DNA of 64,000 nucleotides, from the NCBI RefSeq assembly GCF_902459465.1, contig NC_047078.1:9696333-9760332 (forward strand), read 5' to 3'. The position numbers and the translations under genes were made by a program. The notes under the pieces are model-generated. The model was not told the origin of the DNA and ran no database searches. It saw only the letters and a program-made list of their open reading frames with translations. This stretch comes from Asterias rubens (taxonomy: Eukaryota; Echinodermata; Asteroidea; Forcipulatida; Asteriidae). Below, piece after piece: positions 45,311-57,164 of the stretch (position 1 is its first letter; every line of letters starts with the position of its first letter).

Positions 45311-46261
45311 TAAAAAGTCCATACTTACTTCTTTTCAGCTACTTCAAGAATAACTGGTCCTCTCTACCTGCAGCACACTGTGATATGACAAATTGCTACT
45401 GTTAACCAACGATGCAACCAACCTTGACCAGCCTCGAGTGGATGGTAGCGAATAGTCGACTAGACTGGTCCAACTATCGTTGATTAACGCGGGTTCCATC
45501 AGAGTTAGTCGAACTATGGTTAGCTATGGTCGTTGATCGAACTTGCTCCCAGTACAAATACCTCTGCACAGAGGATTTTCAGCCCACATTCTTTCTTATA
45601 TAAAATCAAGTTTCAATTAATAATTGGTTGTTTTCCTGAGAAGTTAACAATAAAAAAAAGTCAATTGAAAGAAAATGTCATTAGATATTGCAGAAGGCCA
45701 CCTGGTGCTAATGAATTTAGAAATTTTAGAATATAACTTCCTCGAGTCCCACTTTTTGTCCTGCGTTTTCAAAGTATCAAAAACTCACGTAATACAGTGC
45801 TGCTGTAATGAAGCGATAGATGTTGCCGTATCATCCGGCCCCCCCACACAAATAAATAAATGGTTACTGAAATAACTTGCCAGTAGCTTCAAGGTGTGGA
45901 AATCAAAGAGCGCCAAGCAAACCTTATTTAGAAAGAACAAAAACAGATCTTAAAAATTTAACATTTATAAGTCTAACACGAAACCCAACGCTTCAGTCAT
46001 CATACACCAATTTCTTTTCTTTTCATCACAATGACAATTTGTAACTCACAAATCCCGAACTAAGCACCAGTGGAATCAAACCACTCACATCTGCTCTCAT
46101 GGTAGTAGAACAAGAAATTGCTGCTACACCAAGAGAACTGTGTGTCAATCTGAAGTGCTTTGTATAGTTACAAAACAGTGAGTAACAACAACTAGCAAAC
46201 TTGAAATACGTTTTGTTTACAGACCAGTCTTCTAACTTAATCTGTGATTACAAATTTTGCA
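45311..46261. other. Single-copy spacer
   Basis: Around 45,400-45,540 there are imperfect internal repeats of agtcgactagactggtcc and gttagctatggtcgttgat type. No gene. Confidence 0.4.
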
Positions 46262-46411
46262 TCGCATCGATGCCAAAATAAAAATGAATAAAACGCTCAT
46301 CAAATATGGATGTTTTCTACTATCATCATCATTACACCGTGTAAGTTTTATGCAAATCTGTGATCTTCACGATTTTTGTTTATACCAATTCTGTAACGTT
46401 CCTTTAACATG
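46262..46411. mobile_element. Partial MITE (3' part of the 37,753 family)
   Basis: Shares ggatgttttctac, accgtgtaag, atctgtgatctt and the end ccaattctgtaa..ttcctttaa with 38,034-38,144. Confidence 0.7.
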
Positions 46412-46648
46412 AAAACTTACTTGGAAACGGGCGAAGGAGAGCTGTAGATAGGATAAACTACATGTATTGTGAGAAACTGCTCCCTTTGAAGTAATTTCTC
46501 ACTAAAATATTTGAATTGAATTTGAGACCTCAGCTGGTTTGTTATTGCATGCATATGTTGAGAAACATTAAGTGATGAGATAAGACAGGTCTTTGACCAG
46601 AGTCTTTCATGTATGAAATATAAAATTTATGCTTCATCTCAGTGCAGC

Positions 46649-46848
46649 ATTTTAAAGACACATGACACTATTGGTTATTGTCAAAGACCAGTCTTGTCAC
46701 TTGGTGTATCTCAACATAGGCATAAAATAACAAACCTGAAGTGTGAAAATTTGAGCTCAATTAGTCACCGAGGTTGCGAGATAATAATTAAAGAAAAAAC
46801 ACCCTAGAACAAAAGTTGAGTGCTTTATGCTTGATTTCGAGACCTCAT
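46649..46848. mobile_element. Partial MITE, TGGACACTATTGG family
   Basis: Left half only, from gacacatgacactattggtt. It breaks off after gatttcgagacctca, where the next element begins. Confidence 0.75.
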
Positions 46849-47100
46849 AACTTTTTTTATAAGATTCTAAGAGACATTCTGATAAGATCCTGGTGTAATT
46901 CTTATAGGATTATACTAATTTACATATACAATTCTTATGAGAGTAAGAATCTTATAAGAATCTTGTATTACAAGATTCTAATAAGATTCTTATAAGATTC
47001 TAATAAGACTGCTCTTAGCAGCTCAATACAAGTTCTAATAAGATTTTGATAAGATTCTTATAAGTTTCTTTTAAGTTCCTTAGGAGAGTATTTCCTAAGG
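46849..47100. mobile_element. CTTATAAGATTC-rich element
   Basis: Dense with the partly self-complementary motif attcttataagattcta and variants, and ends near tttcctaaggg. It interrupts a MITE at its left edge; the right half of that MITE is not found beyond it. It resembles the CTATAG element in construction. Its ends are not securely defined. Confidence 0.55.
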
Positions 47101-47281
47101 GACTGCCCCAGTTTTCATTGACCAATCACAGCCACATAAGCATGTAGCCTTGCCTGTAGCCTCGTTTTAGGTTACAATGATGATGCAATGCAGGCATAAA
47201 AAGTAATCAAGGCAAACAGTAATAATCACATTCTTGTTGCTATCAATTGACTATCAGAATAAAGTGTTTGAATTTTACTTC
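47101..47281. other. Short spacer
   Basis: Nothing recognised. Confidence 0.45.
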
Positions 47282-47612
47282 AAAGGGACACGTTGGCTGG
47301 CATCGGACAAATTGGTCTATTAAAATTTGTAACCGTTTGTTATAAAATGCATTTGGTTAGAAAGATGTTGTAAAGGTAGAACACAAGGCTCCACATAAAC
47401 ATGCCTCGAAATTGCAGGGTTTTCCTTTTACCTTGTCGAATAACATTGTCAGCCATTTTCGCAAAGTAAAAACCACGCAATTTTGAGGCAAATTTGTGTG
47501 GATCATTAATTTCTACCTTTAAAACATCTTTCTAATCTGAGTGTATTATAACAAACTGTTAAAAAAGCTTTTTATAGACCACCTCGTTTGATCCAAGGCA
47601 ACGTGTTCCTTA
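47282..47612. mobile_element. Foldback MITE, dispersed member of the 6,395 family
   Basis: aaagggacacgttggctggc at the left is inverted to ccaaggcaacgtgttcctt at the right. Internal phrases gttataaaatgcat, ttagaaagatg and aaccacgcaattttgaggca match the 6,395 copy. The centre is shortened. Confidence 0.8.
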
Positions 47613-47702
47613 ACGGAAACCATATATGCATTTTATTAACAGTTACAATCGCTTTTCATAAGATCAGTAATGTTTTAAGGTTACATGAGAATGTTGTCTC
47701 AC

Positions 47703-47802
47703 CTCTATTTTCTCTTTGAGCAGATGAACAGCAGGAATATCCAACAGAATCCTTTTCCCGTTGTCTTCTTCCTTCCTGGTTAATTCGATGACGAAATGTG
47801 AC
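47703..47802 (-). CDS. Orphan internal exon with consensus splice sites
   Basis: On the minus strand a 100 nt block lies between an acceptor, ttgttactttcag|GTCAC, and a donor, ATAGAG|GTGAGAC. With one leading base of a split codon, the rest reads 33 codons without a stop: SHFVIELTRKEEDN, GKRILLDIPAVH and LLKEKIE, a mix typical of a folded domain. The other frames contain stops or look poor. The family is not recognised. No neighbouring exon was found: to the 5' side lies the 152 bp satellite, to the 3' side mobile elements. The gene, if active, has long introns. Confidence 0.55.
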
Positions 47803-48465
47803 CTGAAAGTAACAAAGAAACAATACTACTCATTAAGAACCCTCTCGTTAGTGACAAACTCTGCTGATTTGGTCAATGTTTTATTTTGGCAAGTACCGTC
47901 AACTTCAAACACACAAAATATTCCTCATGCCCCCAAAGCTGTGTGTTTTCTGAAAATATTGTGTGCAAAGTTGAAGTTTCAAACTGCTGTTTTGGAGCAT
48001 GCCTTTTACTTAAGACACCATTTGCCTGGGTTTTGAGAAAGAGTGCCTCCTACTATAGGTGGGCTACCTCACACGGCTGATGAGCCCAACCTGCCAACAG
48101 AGAGCAATCTGGTTTTGAAGGCGCCAGAATTCCACCTGACACACCTCTGCCCACTGTTCTTAACAGGGATCGGCACGGGAAGCCGGGCAGTAGGAGTTTG
48201 ACTAGGAGAGGCTATTTGAGACGCTGGCCGTATAGAATGTTTCATGGGTGAGAAGTTGCTCAATACTTCACACATTCCTGGCCGTTCCTAGCCCTTTGAT
48301 CCCCACGATAAAAGTAAACGTGGTTTGCATCATTCACGGTATTCTAATGAGGTATCAAAAGAATGACTAAACAGAAAAATGTTTAGTTTTGGTATCAATT
48401 AATGTTTGACTAGCCGAATTTAGTCAAGATTGGTTCTTTGAGAACTATTTGCCAATATCACACAG
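47803..48465. other. Spacer left of the satellite
   Basis: A GC-richer stretch at 48,050-48,300 (with caacctgccaacagagagca) may be part of a retroelement, since the minus strand is open for 68 codons. No family assigned. Confidence 0.35.
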
Positions 48466-49172
48466 TAGGTTTCGTGGATCGATCAGGACTTCTCGCTATT
48501 AACTTCACTGCCACCAAGTGAGTTTTCCTTCCTGTATTAAATTCCCATATTCTCAAGCCCTTGCTATTCAAGGGTTTTGTTAGGTAGAGTGCCAGTCTAC
48601 CTACTACCGCAGAGTAGGTTCTCTTAAAGGATCTAGTGGACTTCTCGCTATTAACTTCACTGCCGCGGAGTGAGCTTTTATTCCTTCATGATGTTCCCAT
48701 GTTCTCAAGCCCTTGCTATTATAGGGTTTTGTAAGGTAGAGTGCCAGTCTACCTACTACCGCAGAGTAGGATCTCTTAGTGGATCGAGTGGACTTCTCGC
48801 TATTAACTTCACTGCCGCGGAGTGAGTTTTTATTCCTTCATGATGTTCCCATGTTCTCAAGCCCTTGCTATTATAGGGTTTTGTAAGGTAGAGTGCCAGT
48901 CTACCTACTACCGCAGAATAGGATCTCTTAGTGGATCGAGTGGACTTCTCGCTATTAACTTCACTGCCGCAGAGTGAGTTTTTATTCCTTCATGATTTTC
49001 CCATGTTCTCAAGCCCTTGCTATTATAGGGTTTTGTAAGGAAGAGTGCCAGTCTACCTACTTCCGCAGAGTAAGATCTCTTAGTGGATCGAGTGGACTTC
49101 TCGCTATTAACTTCACTGCCGCAGAGTGAGTTTTTATTCCTTCATGATTTTCCCATGTTCTCAAGCCCTTGC

Positions 49173-49257
49173 TAAAAAAATTACAATAAATGGGGAAAAA
49201 AATGGTAAAAGCAAGAACAAAAAATAGGCAAAAGCACCAACAATAAACACACAATGG
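49173..49257. other. 85 bp A-rich insertion in one satellite monomer
   Basis: The monomer at 49,096 is interrupted after cccttgct by a block of A-rich DNA (acaataaatggggaaaaa, gcaccaacaataaacacaca) before ttttgtaagg resumes. It occurs in no other monomer. Confidence 0.8.
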
Positions 49258-50509
49258 GTTTTGTAAGGTAGAGTGCCAGTCTACCTACTACCGCAGAGTA
49301 GGATCTCTTAAAGGATCTAGTGGACTTCTCGCTATTAACGTCACTGCCGCGGAGTGAGTTTTTATTCCCTCATGATTTTCCCATGTTCTCAAGCCCTTGC
49401 TATTATAGGGTTTTGTAAGGTAGAGTACCAGTCTACCTACTACCGCAGAGTAGGATCTCTTAGAGGATCTAGTGGACTTCTCGCTATTAACTTCACTGCC
49501 GCGGAGTGAGTTTTTATTCCTTCATGATTTTCCCATGTTCTCAAGCCCTTGCTATTATAGGGTTTTGTAAGGTAGAGTACCAGTCTACCTACTACCGCAG
49601 AGTAGGATCTCTTAAAGGATCTAGTGGACTTCTCGCTATTAACTTCACTGCCGCGGAGTGAGTTTTTATTTGTTCATGATGTTCCCATGTTCTCAAGCCC
49701 TTGCTATCATAGGGTTTTGTTAGGTAGAGTGCCAGTCTACCTACTACCGCAGAGTAGGATCTCTTAGTGGATCGAGTGGACTTCTCGCTATTAACTTCAC
49801 TGCCGCAGAGTGAGTTTTTATTCCTTCATGATGTTCCCATGTTCTCAAGCCCTTGCTATTATAGGGTTTTGTAAGGTAGAGTGCCAGTCTACCTACTACC
49901 GCAGAGTAGGATCTCTTAGAGGATCGAGTGGACTTCTCGCTATTAACTTCACTGCCGTGGAGTGAGTTTTTATTCCTTCATGATTTTCCCATGTTCTCAA
50001 GCCCTTGCTATTATAGGGTTTTGTAAGGTAGAGTGCCAGTCTACCTACTACCGCAGAGTAGGATCTCTTAGTGGATCGAGTGGACTTCTCGCTATTAACT
50101 TCACTGCCGCAGAGTGAGTTTTTATTCCTTCATGATTTTCCCATGTTCTCAAGCCCTTGCTATTATAGGGTTTTGTAAGGTAGAGTGCCAGTCTACCTAC
50201 TTCCGCAGAGTAGGTTCTCTTAGTGGATCGAGTGGACTTCTCGCTATTAACTTCACTGCCGCAGAGTGAGTTTTTATTCCTTCATGATTTTCCCATGTTC
50301 TCAAGCCCTTGCTATTATAGGGTTTTGTAAGGAAGAGTGCCAGTCTACCTACTACCGCAGAGTAGGATCTCTTAGTGGATCGAGTGGACTTCACGCTATT
50401 AACTTCACTGCCGCGGAGTGAGTTTTTATTCCTTCATTCGTTTCCCATGTTCTCAAGCCCTCGCATCATAGGGTTTTGTTAGGTAGAGTGCCAGTCTACC
50501 TACTACCGC

Positions 50510-53500
50510 AGAGTAGGTTCTCTTAGTGGATCGAGTGGACTTCACGCTATTAACTTCACTGCCGCAGAGTGAGTTTTGATTCCTTCGTTCTTTTGCCATG
50601 TTCTCAAGCCCTCGCATCAAAGGGTTTTGTTAGGTAGAGTGCCAGTCTACCTACTACCGCAGAGTAGGTTCTCTTAGTGGATCGAGTGGACTTCACGCTA
50701 TTTACTTCACTGCCGTAGAGCGAGTTTTTATTCCTTCATGCAAGGTAGGTTCTCTTAGTGGATCGAGTGGACTTCACGCTATTAACTTCACTGCCGCAGA
50801 GTGAGTTTTTATTCCTTCATGCAAGGTAGGTTCTCTTAGTGGATCGAGTGGACTTCACGCTATTAACTTCACTGCCGCGGAGTGAGTTTTTATTCCTCCA
50901 TTCGTTTGCCATGTTCTCAAGCCCTCGCATCATAGGGTTTTGTAAGGTAGAGTGCCAGTCTATCTACTACCGCAGAGTAGGATCTCTTAGTGGATCGAGT
51001 GGACTTCCCGTTATTAACTTCACTGCCGTAGAGTGAGTTTTTATTCCTTCATTCGTTTGCCATGTTCTCAAGCCCTCGCATCATAGGGTTATGTTAGGTA
51101 AAGTGCAAGTCTACCTACTACCGCAGAGTAGGTTCTCTTAGTGGATCGAGTGGACTTCACGCTATTAACTTCACTGCCGCAGAGTGAGTTTTTATTCCTT
51201 CATGATTTTGCCATGTTCTCAAGCCCTCGCATCATAGGGTTTTGTAAGGTAGAGTGCCAGTCTACCTACTACCGCAGAGTAGGTTCTCTTAGTGGATCGA
51301 GTGGACTTCTCGCTATTAACTTCACTGCCGCAGAGTGAGTTTTTATTCCTTCATGATTTTCCCATGTTCTCAAGCCCTTGCTATTATAGGGTTTTGTAAG
51401 GAAGAGTGCCAGTCTACCTACTACCGCAGAGTAGGATCTCTTAGTGGATCGAGTGGACTTCACGCTATTAACTTCACTGCCGCAGAGTGAGTTTTTATTC
51501 CTTCATTCGTTTGCCATGTTCTCAAGCCCTTGCATCATAGGGTTTTGTTAGGTAGAGTGCCAGTCTACCTACTACCGCAGAGTAGGTTCTCTTAGTGGAT
51601 CGAGTGGACTTCACGCTATTAACTTCACTGCCGCAGAGTGAGTTTTTATTCCTTCATTCGTTTGCCATGTTCTCAAGCCCTCGCATCAAAGGGTTTTGTT
51701 AGGTAGAGTGCCAGTCTACCTACTACCGCAGAAAAGGTTCTCTTAGTGGATCGAGTGGACTTCACGCTATTTACTTCACTGCCGTAGAGCGAGTTTTTAT
51801 TCCTTCATGCAAGGTAGGTTCTCTTAGTGGATCGAGTGGACTTCACGCTATTAACTTCACTGCCGCAGAGTGAGTTTTTATTCCTTCATTCGTTTGCCAT
51901 GTTCTCAAGCCCTCGCATCATAGGGTTATGTTAGGTAGAGTGCCAGTCTACTTACTACCGCAGAGTAGGTTCTCTTAGTGGATCGAGTGGACTTCACGCT
52001 ATTAACTTCACTGCCGCGGAGTGAGTTTTTATTCCTTCATTCGTTTGCCATGTTCTCAAGCCCTCGCATCATAGGGTTTTGTAAGGTAGAGTGCCAGTCT
52101 ACCGCAGAGTAGGTTCTCTTAATGGATCGAGTGGACTTCTCGCTATTAACTTCACTGCCGCAGAGTGAGTTTTTATTCCTTCATGATTTTCCCATGTTCT
52201 CAAGCCCTTGCTATTATAGGGTTTTGTAAGGAAGAGTGCCAGTCTACCTACTTCCGCAGAGTAGGTTCTCTTAGTGGATCGAGTGGACTTCTCGCTATTA
52301 ACTTCACTGCCGCAGAGTGAGTTTTTATTCCTTCATGATTTTCCCATGTTCTCAAGCCCTTGCTATTATAGGGTTTTGTAAGGAAGAGTGCCAGTCTACC
52401 TACTACCGCAGAGTAGGTTCTCTTAGTGGATCGAGTGGACTTCATGTTATTAACTTCACTGCCGCAGAGTGAGTTTTGATTCCTTCGTTCTTTTGCCATG
52501 TTCTCAAGCCCTCGCATCAAAGGGTTTTGTTAGGTAGAGTGCCAGTCTACCTACTACCGCAGAGTAGGTTCTCTTAGTGGATCGAGTGGACTTCACGCTA
52601 TTTACTTCACTGCCGTAGAGCGAGTTTTTATTCCTTCATGCAAGGTAGGTTCTCTTAGTGGATCGAGTGGACTTCACGCTATTAACTTCACTGCCGCAGA
52701 GTGAGTTTTTATTCCTTCATGCAAGGTAGGTTCTCTTAGTGGATCGAGTGGACTTCACGCTATTAACTTCACTGCCGCGGAGTGAGTTTTTATTCCTCCA
52801 TTCGTTTGCCATGTTCTCAAGCCCTCGCATCATAGGGTTTTGTAAGGTAGAGTGCCAGTCTATCTACTACCGCAGAGTAGGATCTCTTAGTGGATCGAGT
52901 GGACTTCCCGTTATTAACTTCACTGCCGTAGAGTGAGTTTTTATTCCTTCATTCGTTTGCCATGTTCTCAAGCCCTCGCATCATAGGGTTATGTTAGGTA
53001 AAGTGCAAGTCTACCTACTACCGCAGAGTAGGTTCTCTTAGTGGATCGAGTGGACTTCACGCTATTAACTTCACTGCCGCAGAGTGAGTTTTTATTCCTT
53101 CATTCGTTTGCCATGTTCTCAAGCCCTCGCATCATAGGGTTATGTTAGGTAGAGTGCCAGTCTACCTACTACCGCAGAGTAGGTTCTCTTAGTGGATCGA
53201 GTGGACTTCTCGCTATTAACTTCACTGCCGCAGAGTGAGTTTTTATTCCTTCATGATTTTCCCATGTTCTCAAGCCCTTGCTATTATAGGGTTTTGTAAG
53301 GAAGAGTGCCAGTCTACCTACTACCGCAGAGTAGGATCTCTTAGTGGATCGAGTGGACTTCACGCTATTAACTTCACTGCCGCGGAGTGAGTTTTAATTC
53401 CTTCATTCGTTTCCCATGTTCTCAAGCCCTCGCATCATAGGGTTTTGTTAGGTAGAGTGCCAGTCTACCTACTACCGCAGAGTAGGTTCTCTTAGTGGAT

Positions 53501-54303
53501 CGAGTGGACTTCACGCTATTAACTTCACTGCCGCAGAGTGAGTTTTGATTCCTTCGTTCTTTTGCCATGTTCTCAAGCCCTCGCATCAAAGGGTTTTGTT
53601 AGGTAGAGTGCCAGTCTACCTACTACCGCAGAAAAGGTTCTCTTAGTGGATCGAGTGGACTTCACGCTATTTACTTCACTGCCGTAGAGCGAGTTTTTAT
53701 TCCTTCATGCAAGGTAGGTTCTCTTAGTGGATCGAGTGGACTTCACGCTATTAACTTCACTGCCGCAGAGTGAGTTTTTATTCCTTCATTCGTTTGCCAT
53801 GTTCTCAAGCCCTCGCATCATAGGGTTATGTTAGGTAGAGTGCCAGTCTACTTACTACCGCAGAGTAGGTTCTCTTAGTGGATCGAGTGGACTTCACGCT
53901 ATTAACTTCACTGCCGCGGAGTGAGTTTTTATTCCTTCATTCGTTTGCCATGTTCTCAAGCCCTCGCATCATAGGGTTTTGTAAGGTAGAGTGCCAGTCT
54001 ACCGCAGAGTAGGTTCTCTTAATGGATCGAGTGGACTTCTCGCTATTAACTTCACTGCCGCAGAGTGAGTTTTTATTCCTTCATGATTTTCCCATGTTCT
54101 CAAGCCCTTGCTATTATAGGGTTTTGTAAGGAAGAGTGCCAGTCTACCTACTTCCGCAGAGTAGGTTCTCTTAGTGGATCGAGTGGACTTCTCGCTATTA
54201 ACTTCACTGCCGCAGAGTGAGTTTTTATTCCTTCATGATTTTCCCATGTTCTCAAGCCCTTGCTATTATAGGGTTTTGTAAGGAAGAGTGCCAGTCTACC
54301 TAC
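50510..54303. repeat. 1,900 bp higher-order repeat, two copies
   Basis: Copies are about 50,510-52,403 and 52,410-54,303. Rare variants recur at a spacing of exactly 1,900: the 7 bp deletion ccagtctaccgcagag (52,093 and 53,993), the linked 81 bp units, the variant gtaaagtgcaagtc and the aaaagg variant near 51,733/53,633. Some internal monomers differ in type (51,200 and 53,100), as expected from local conversion. Confidence 0.9.
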
Positions 54304-57164
54304 TTCCGCAGAGTAGGTTCTCTTAGTGGATCGAGTGGACTTCTCGCTATTAACTTCACTGCCGCAGAGTGAGTTTTTATTCCTTCATGATTTTCCCATG
54401 TTCTCAAGCCCTTGCTATTATAGGGTTTTGTTAGGTAGAGTGCCAGTCTACCTACTACCGCAGAGTAGGTTCTCTTAGTGGATCGAGTGGACTTCACGCT
54501 ATTAACTTCACTGCCGCGGAGTGAGTTTTTATTCCTTCATTCGTTTGCCATGTTCTCAAGCCCTCGCATCATAGGGTTTTGTTAGGTAGAGTGCCAGTCT
54601 ACCTACTACCGCAGAGTAGGTTCTCTTAGTGGATCGAGTGGACTTCACGCTATTAACTTCACTGCCGCGGAGTGAGTTTTTATTCTTTCATTCGTTTCCC
54701 ATGTTCTCAAGCCCTCGCATCATAGGGTTTTGTTAGGTAGAGTGCCAGTCTACCTACTACCGCAGAGTATGTTCTCTTAGTGGATCGAGTGGACTTCACG
54801 CTATTAACTTCACTGCCGCAGAGTGAGTTTTTATTCCTTCATGCAAGGTAGGTTCTCTTAGTGGATCGAGTGGACTTCACGCTATTAACTTCACTGCCGC
54901 GGAGTGAGTTTTTATTCCTTCATTCGTTTCCCATGTTCTCAAGCCCTCGCATCATAGGGTTTTGTTAGGTAGAGTGCCAGTCTACCTACTACCGCAGAGT
55001 AGGTTCTCTTAGTGGATCGAGTCGACTTCACGCTATTAACTTCACTGCCTCGGAGTGAGTTTTTATTCCTTCATGCAAGGTAGGTTCTCTTAGTGGATCG
55101 AGTGGACTTCACGCTATTAACTTCACTGCCGCGGAGTGAGTTTTTATTCCTTCATTCGTTTGCCATGTTCTCAAGCCCTCGCATCATAGGGTTTTGTAAG
55201 GTAGAGTGCCAGTCTATCTACTACCGCAGAGTAGGATCTCTTAGTGGATCGAGTGGACTTCTCGCTATTAACTTCACTGCCGCGGAGTGAGTTTTTATTC
55301 CTTCATTCGTTTGCCATGTTCTCAAGCCCTCGCATCATAGGGTTTTGTAAGGTAGAGTGCCAGTCTATCTACTACCGCAGAGTATGATCTCTTAGTGGAT
55401 CGAGTGGACTTCCCGCTATTAACTTCACTGCCGCAGAGTGAGTTTTTATTCCTTCATTCGTTTGCCATGTTCTCAAGCCCTCGCATCATAGGGTTTTGTA
55501 AGGTAGAGTGCCAGTCTATCTACTACCGCAGAGTAGGATCTCTTAGTGGATCGAGTGGACTTCACGCTATTAACTTCACTGCCGCGGAGTGAGTTTTTAT
55601 TCCTTCATTCGTTTGCCATGTTCTCAAGCCCTTGCTATCATAGGGTTTTGTAAGGTAGAGTGCCAGTCTACCTACTACCGCAGAGTAGGATCTCTTAGAG
55701 GATCGAGTGGACTTCACGCTATTAACTTCACTGCCGCGGAGTGAGTTTTCATTCCTTCATGATTTTCCCATGTTCTCAAGCCCTTGCTAGTATCGGGTTT
55801 TGTAAGGTAGAGTGCCAGTCTACCTACTACCGCAGAGTAGGTTCTCTTAAAGGATCTAGTGGACTTCTCGCTATTAACTTCACTGCCGCGGAGTGAGTTT
55901 TTATTCCTTCATGATTTTCCCATGTTCTCAAGCCCTTGCTATTATAGGGTTTTGTTTGGTAGAGTGCCAGTCTACCTACTACCGCAGAGTAGGTTCTCTT
56001 AAAGGATCTAGTGGACTTCTCGCTATTAACTTCACTGCCGCAGAGTGAGTTTTTATTCCTTCATGATTTTCCCATGTTCTCAAGCCCTTGCTATTATAGG
56101 GTTTTGTTTGGTAGAGTGCCAGTCTACCTACTACCGCAGAGTAGGTTCTCTTAGAGGATCTAGTGGACTTCTCGCTATTAACTTCACTGCCGCAGAGTGA
56201 GTTTTTATTCCTTCATGCAAGGTAGGTTCTCTTAGTGGATCGAGTCAACTTCACGCTATTAACTTCACTGCCGCAGAGTGAGTTTTTATTCCTTCATGCA
56301 AGGTAGGTTCTCTTAGTGGATCGAGTGGACTTCTCGCTATTAACTTCACTGCCGCAGAGTGAGTTTTTATTCCTTCATGATTTTCCCATGTTCTCAAGCC
56401 CTTGCAATTATAGGGTTTTGTAAGGAAGAGTGCCAGTCTACCTACTTCCGCAGAGTAGGTTCTCTTAGTGGATCGAGTGGACTTCATGCTATTAACTTCA
56501 CTGCCGCAGAGTGAGTTTTGATTCCTTCGTTCTTTTGCCATGTTCTCAAGCCCTTGCATCATAGGGTTTTGTTAGGTAGAGTGCCAGTCTACCTACTACC
56601 GCAGAGTAGGTTCTCTTAGTGGATCGAGTGGACTTCACGCTACTAACTTCACTGCCGCGGAGTGAGTTTTTATTCCTTCATGATTTTCCCATGTTCTCAA
56701 GCCCTTGCTATTATAGGGTTTTGTAAGGTAGAGTGCCAGTCTACCTACTACCGCAGAGTAGGTTCTCTTATTAGTGGATCTAGTGGACTTCTCGCTATTA
56801 ACTTCACTGCCTCAGAGTGAGTTTTTATTCCTTCATGATGTTCCCATGTTCTCAAGCCCTTGCTATTATAGGGTTTTGTTTGGTAGAGTGCCAGTCTACC
56901 TACTACCGCAGAGTAGGTTCTCTTAGTGGATCGAGTGGACTTCTCGCTATTAACTTCACTGCCGCGGAGTGAGTTTTTATTCCTTCATGATTTTCCCATG
57001 TTCTCAAGCCCTTGCTATCATAGGGTTTTGTAAGGTAGAGTGCCAGTCTACCTACTACCGCAGAGTAGGTTCTCTTAGTGGATCATTTTCCCATATTCTT
57101 AAGCCCTTGCTATTAGTGCTTTTGTTACCTACTACCGCAATGTAGGTTCTCTTAAAGGATTGAG

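Larger units (their letters stand above)
48466..57160. repeat. ~152 bp satellite array (about 57 monomer lengths)
   Basis: Each monomer holds cttctcgctattaacttcac, tgccgcagagtgagttttta, cccatgttctcaagccct, gtagagtgccagtctacc and ctaccgcagagtag. Period is 152 bp in the left part (48,488, 48,640, 48,792, 48,944). Two forms differ by ttcatgattttcccatg/cttgctattatagg against ttcattcgtttgccatg/ctcgcatcatagg. Shortened 81 bp units (joined at ttcatgcaaggtagg) are scattered at 50,740, 50,821, 51,805, 52,640, 52,720, 53,705 and later. Both strands show open frames of about 65 codons that recur, but the period is not a multiple of three, so they are not genes. Confidence 0.97.

Noticed and set aside
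50197-50394. Recurring 65-codon minus-strand frame in the satellite (MKSTRSTKRSYS type)
   Set aside because: Same reason; it is broken or shifted in neighbouring monomers.
50839-51036. Recurring 65-codon plus-strand frame in the satellite (MDRVDFTLLTS type)
   Set aside because: It recurs only because the satellite monomer recurs. The period is not a multiple of three and no start or splice context supports translation.
48466-57160. Regular ~152 bp repeats as a possible CRISPR-like or tRNA/5S gene array
   Set aside because: There are no unique spacers, no pol III A and B boxes, and the second hairpin lacks the conserved U of an anticodon loop.
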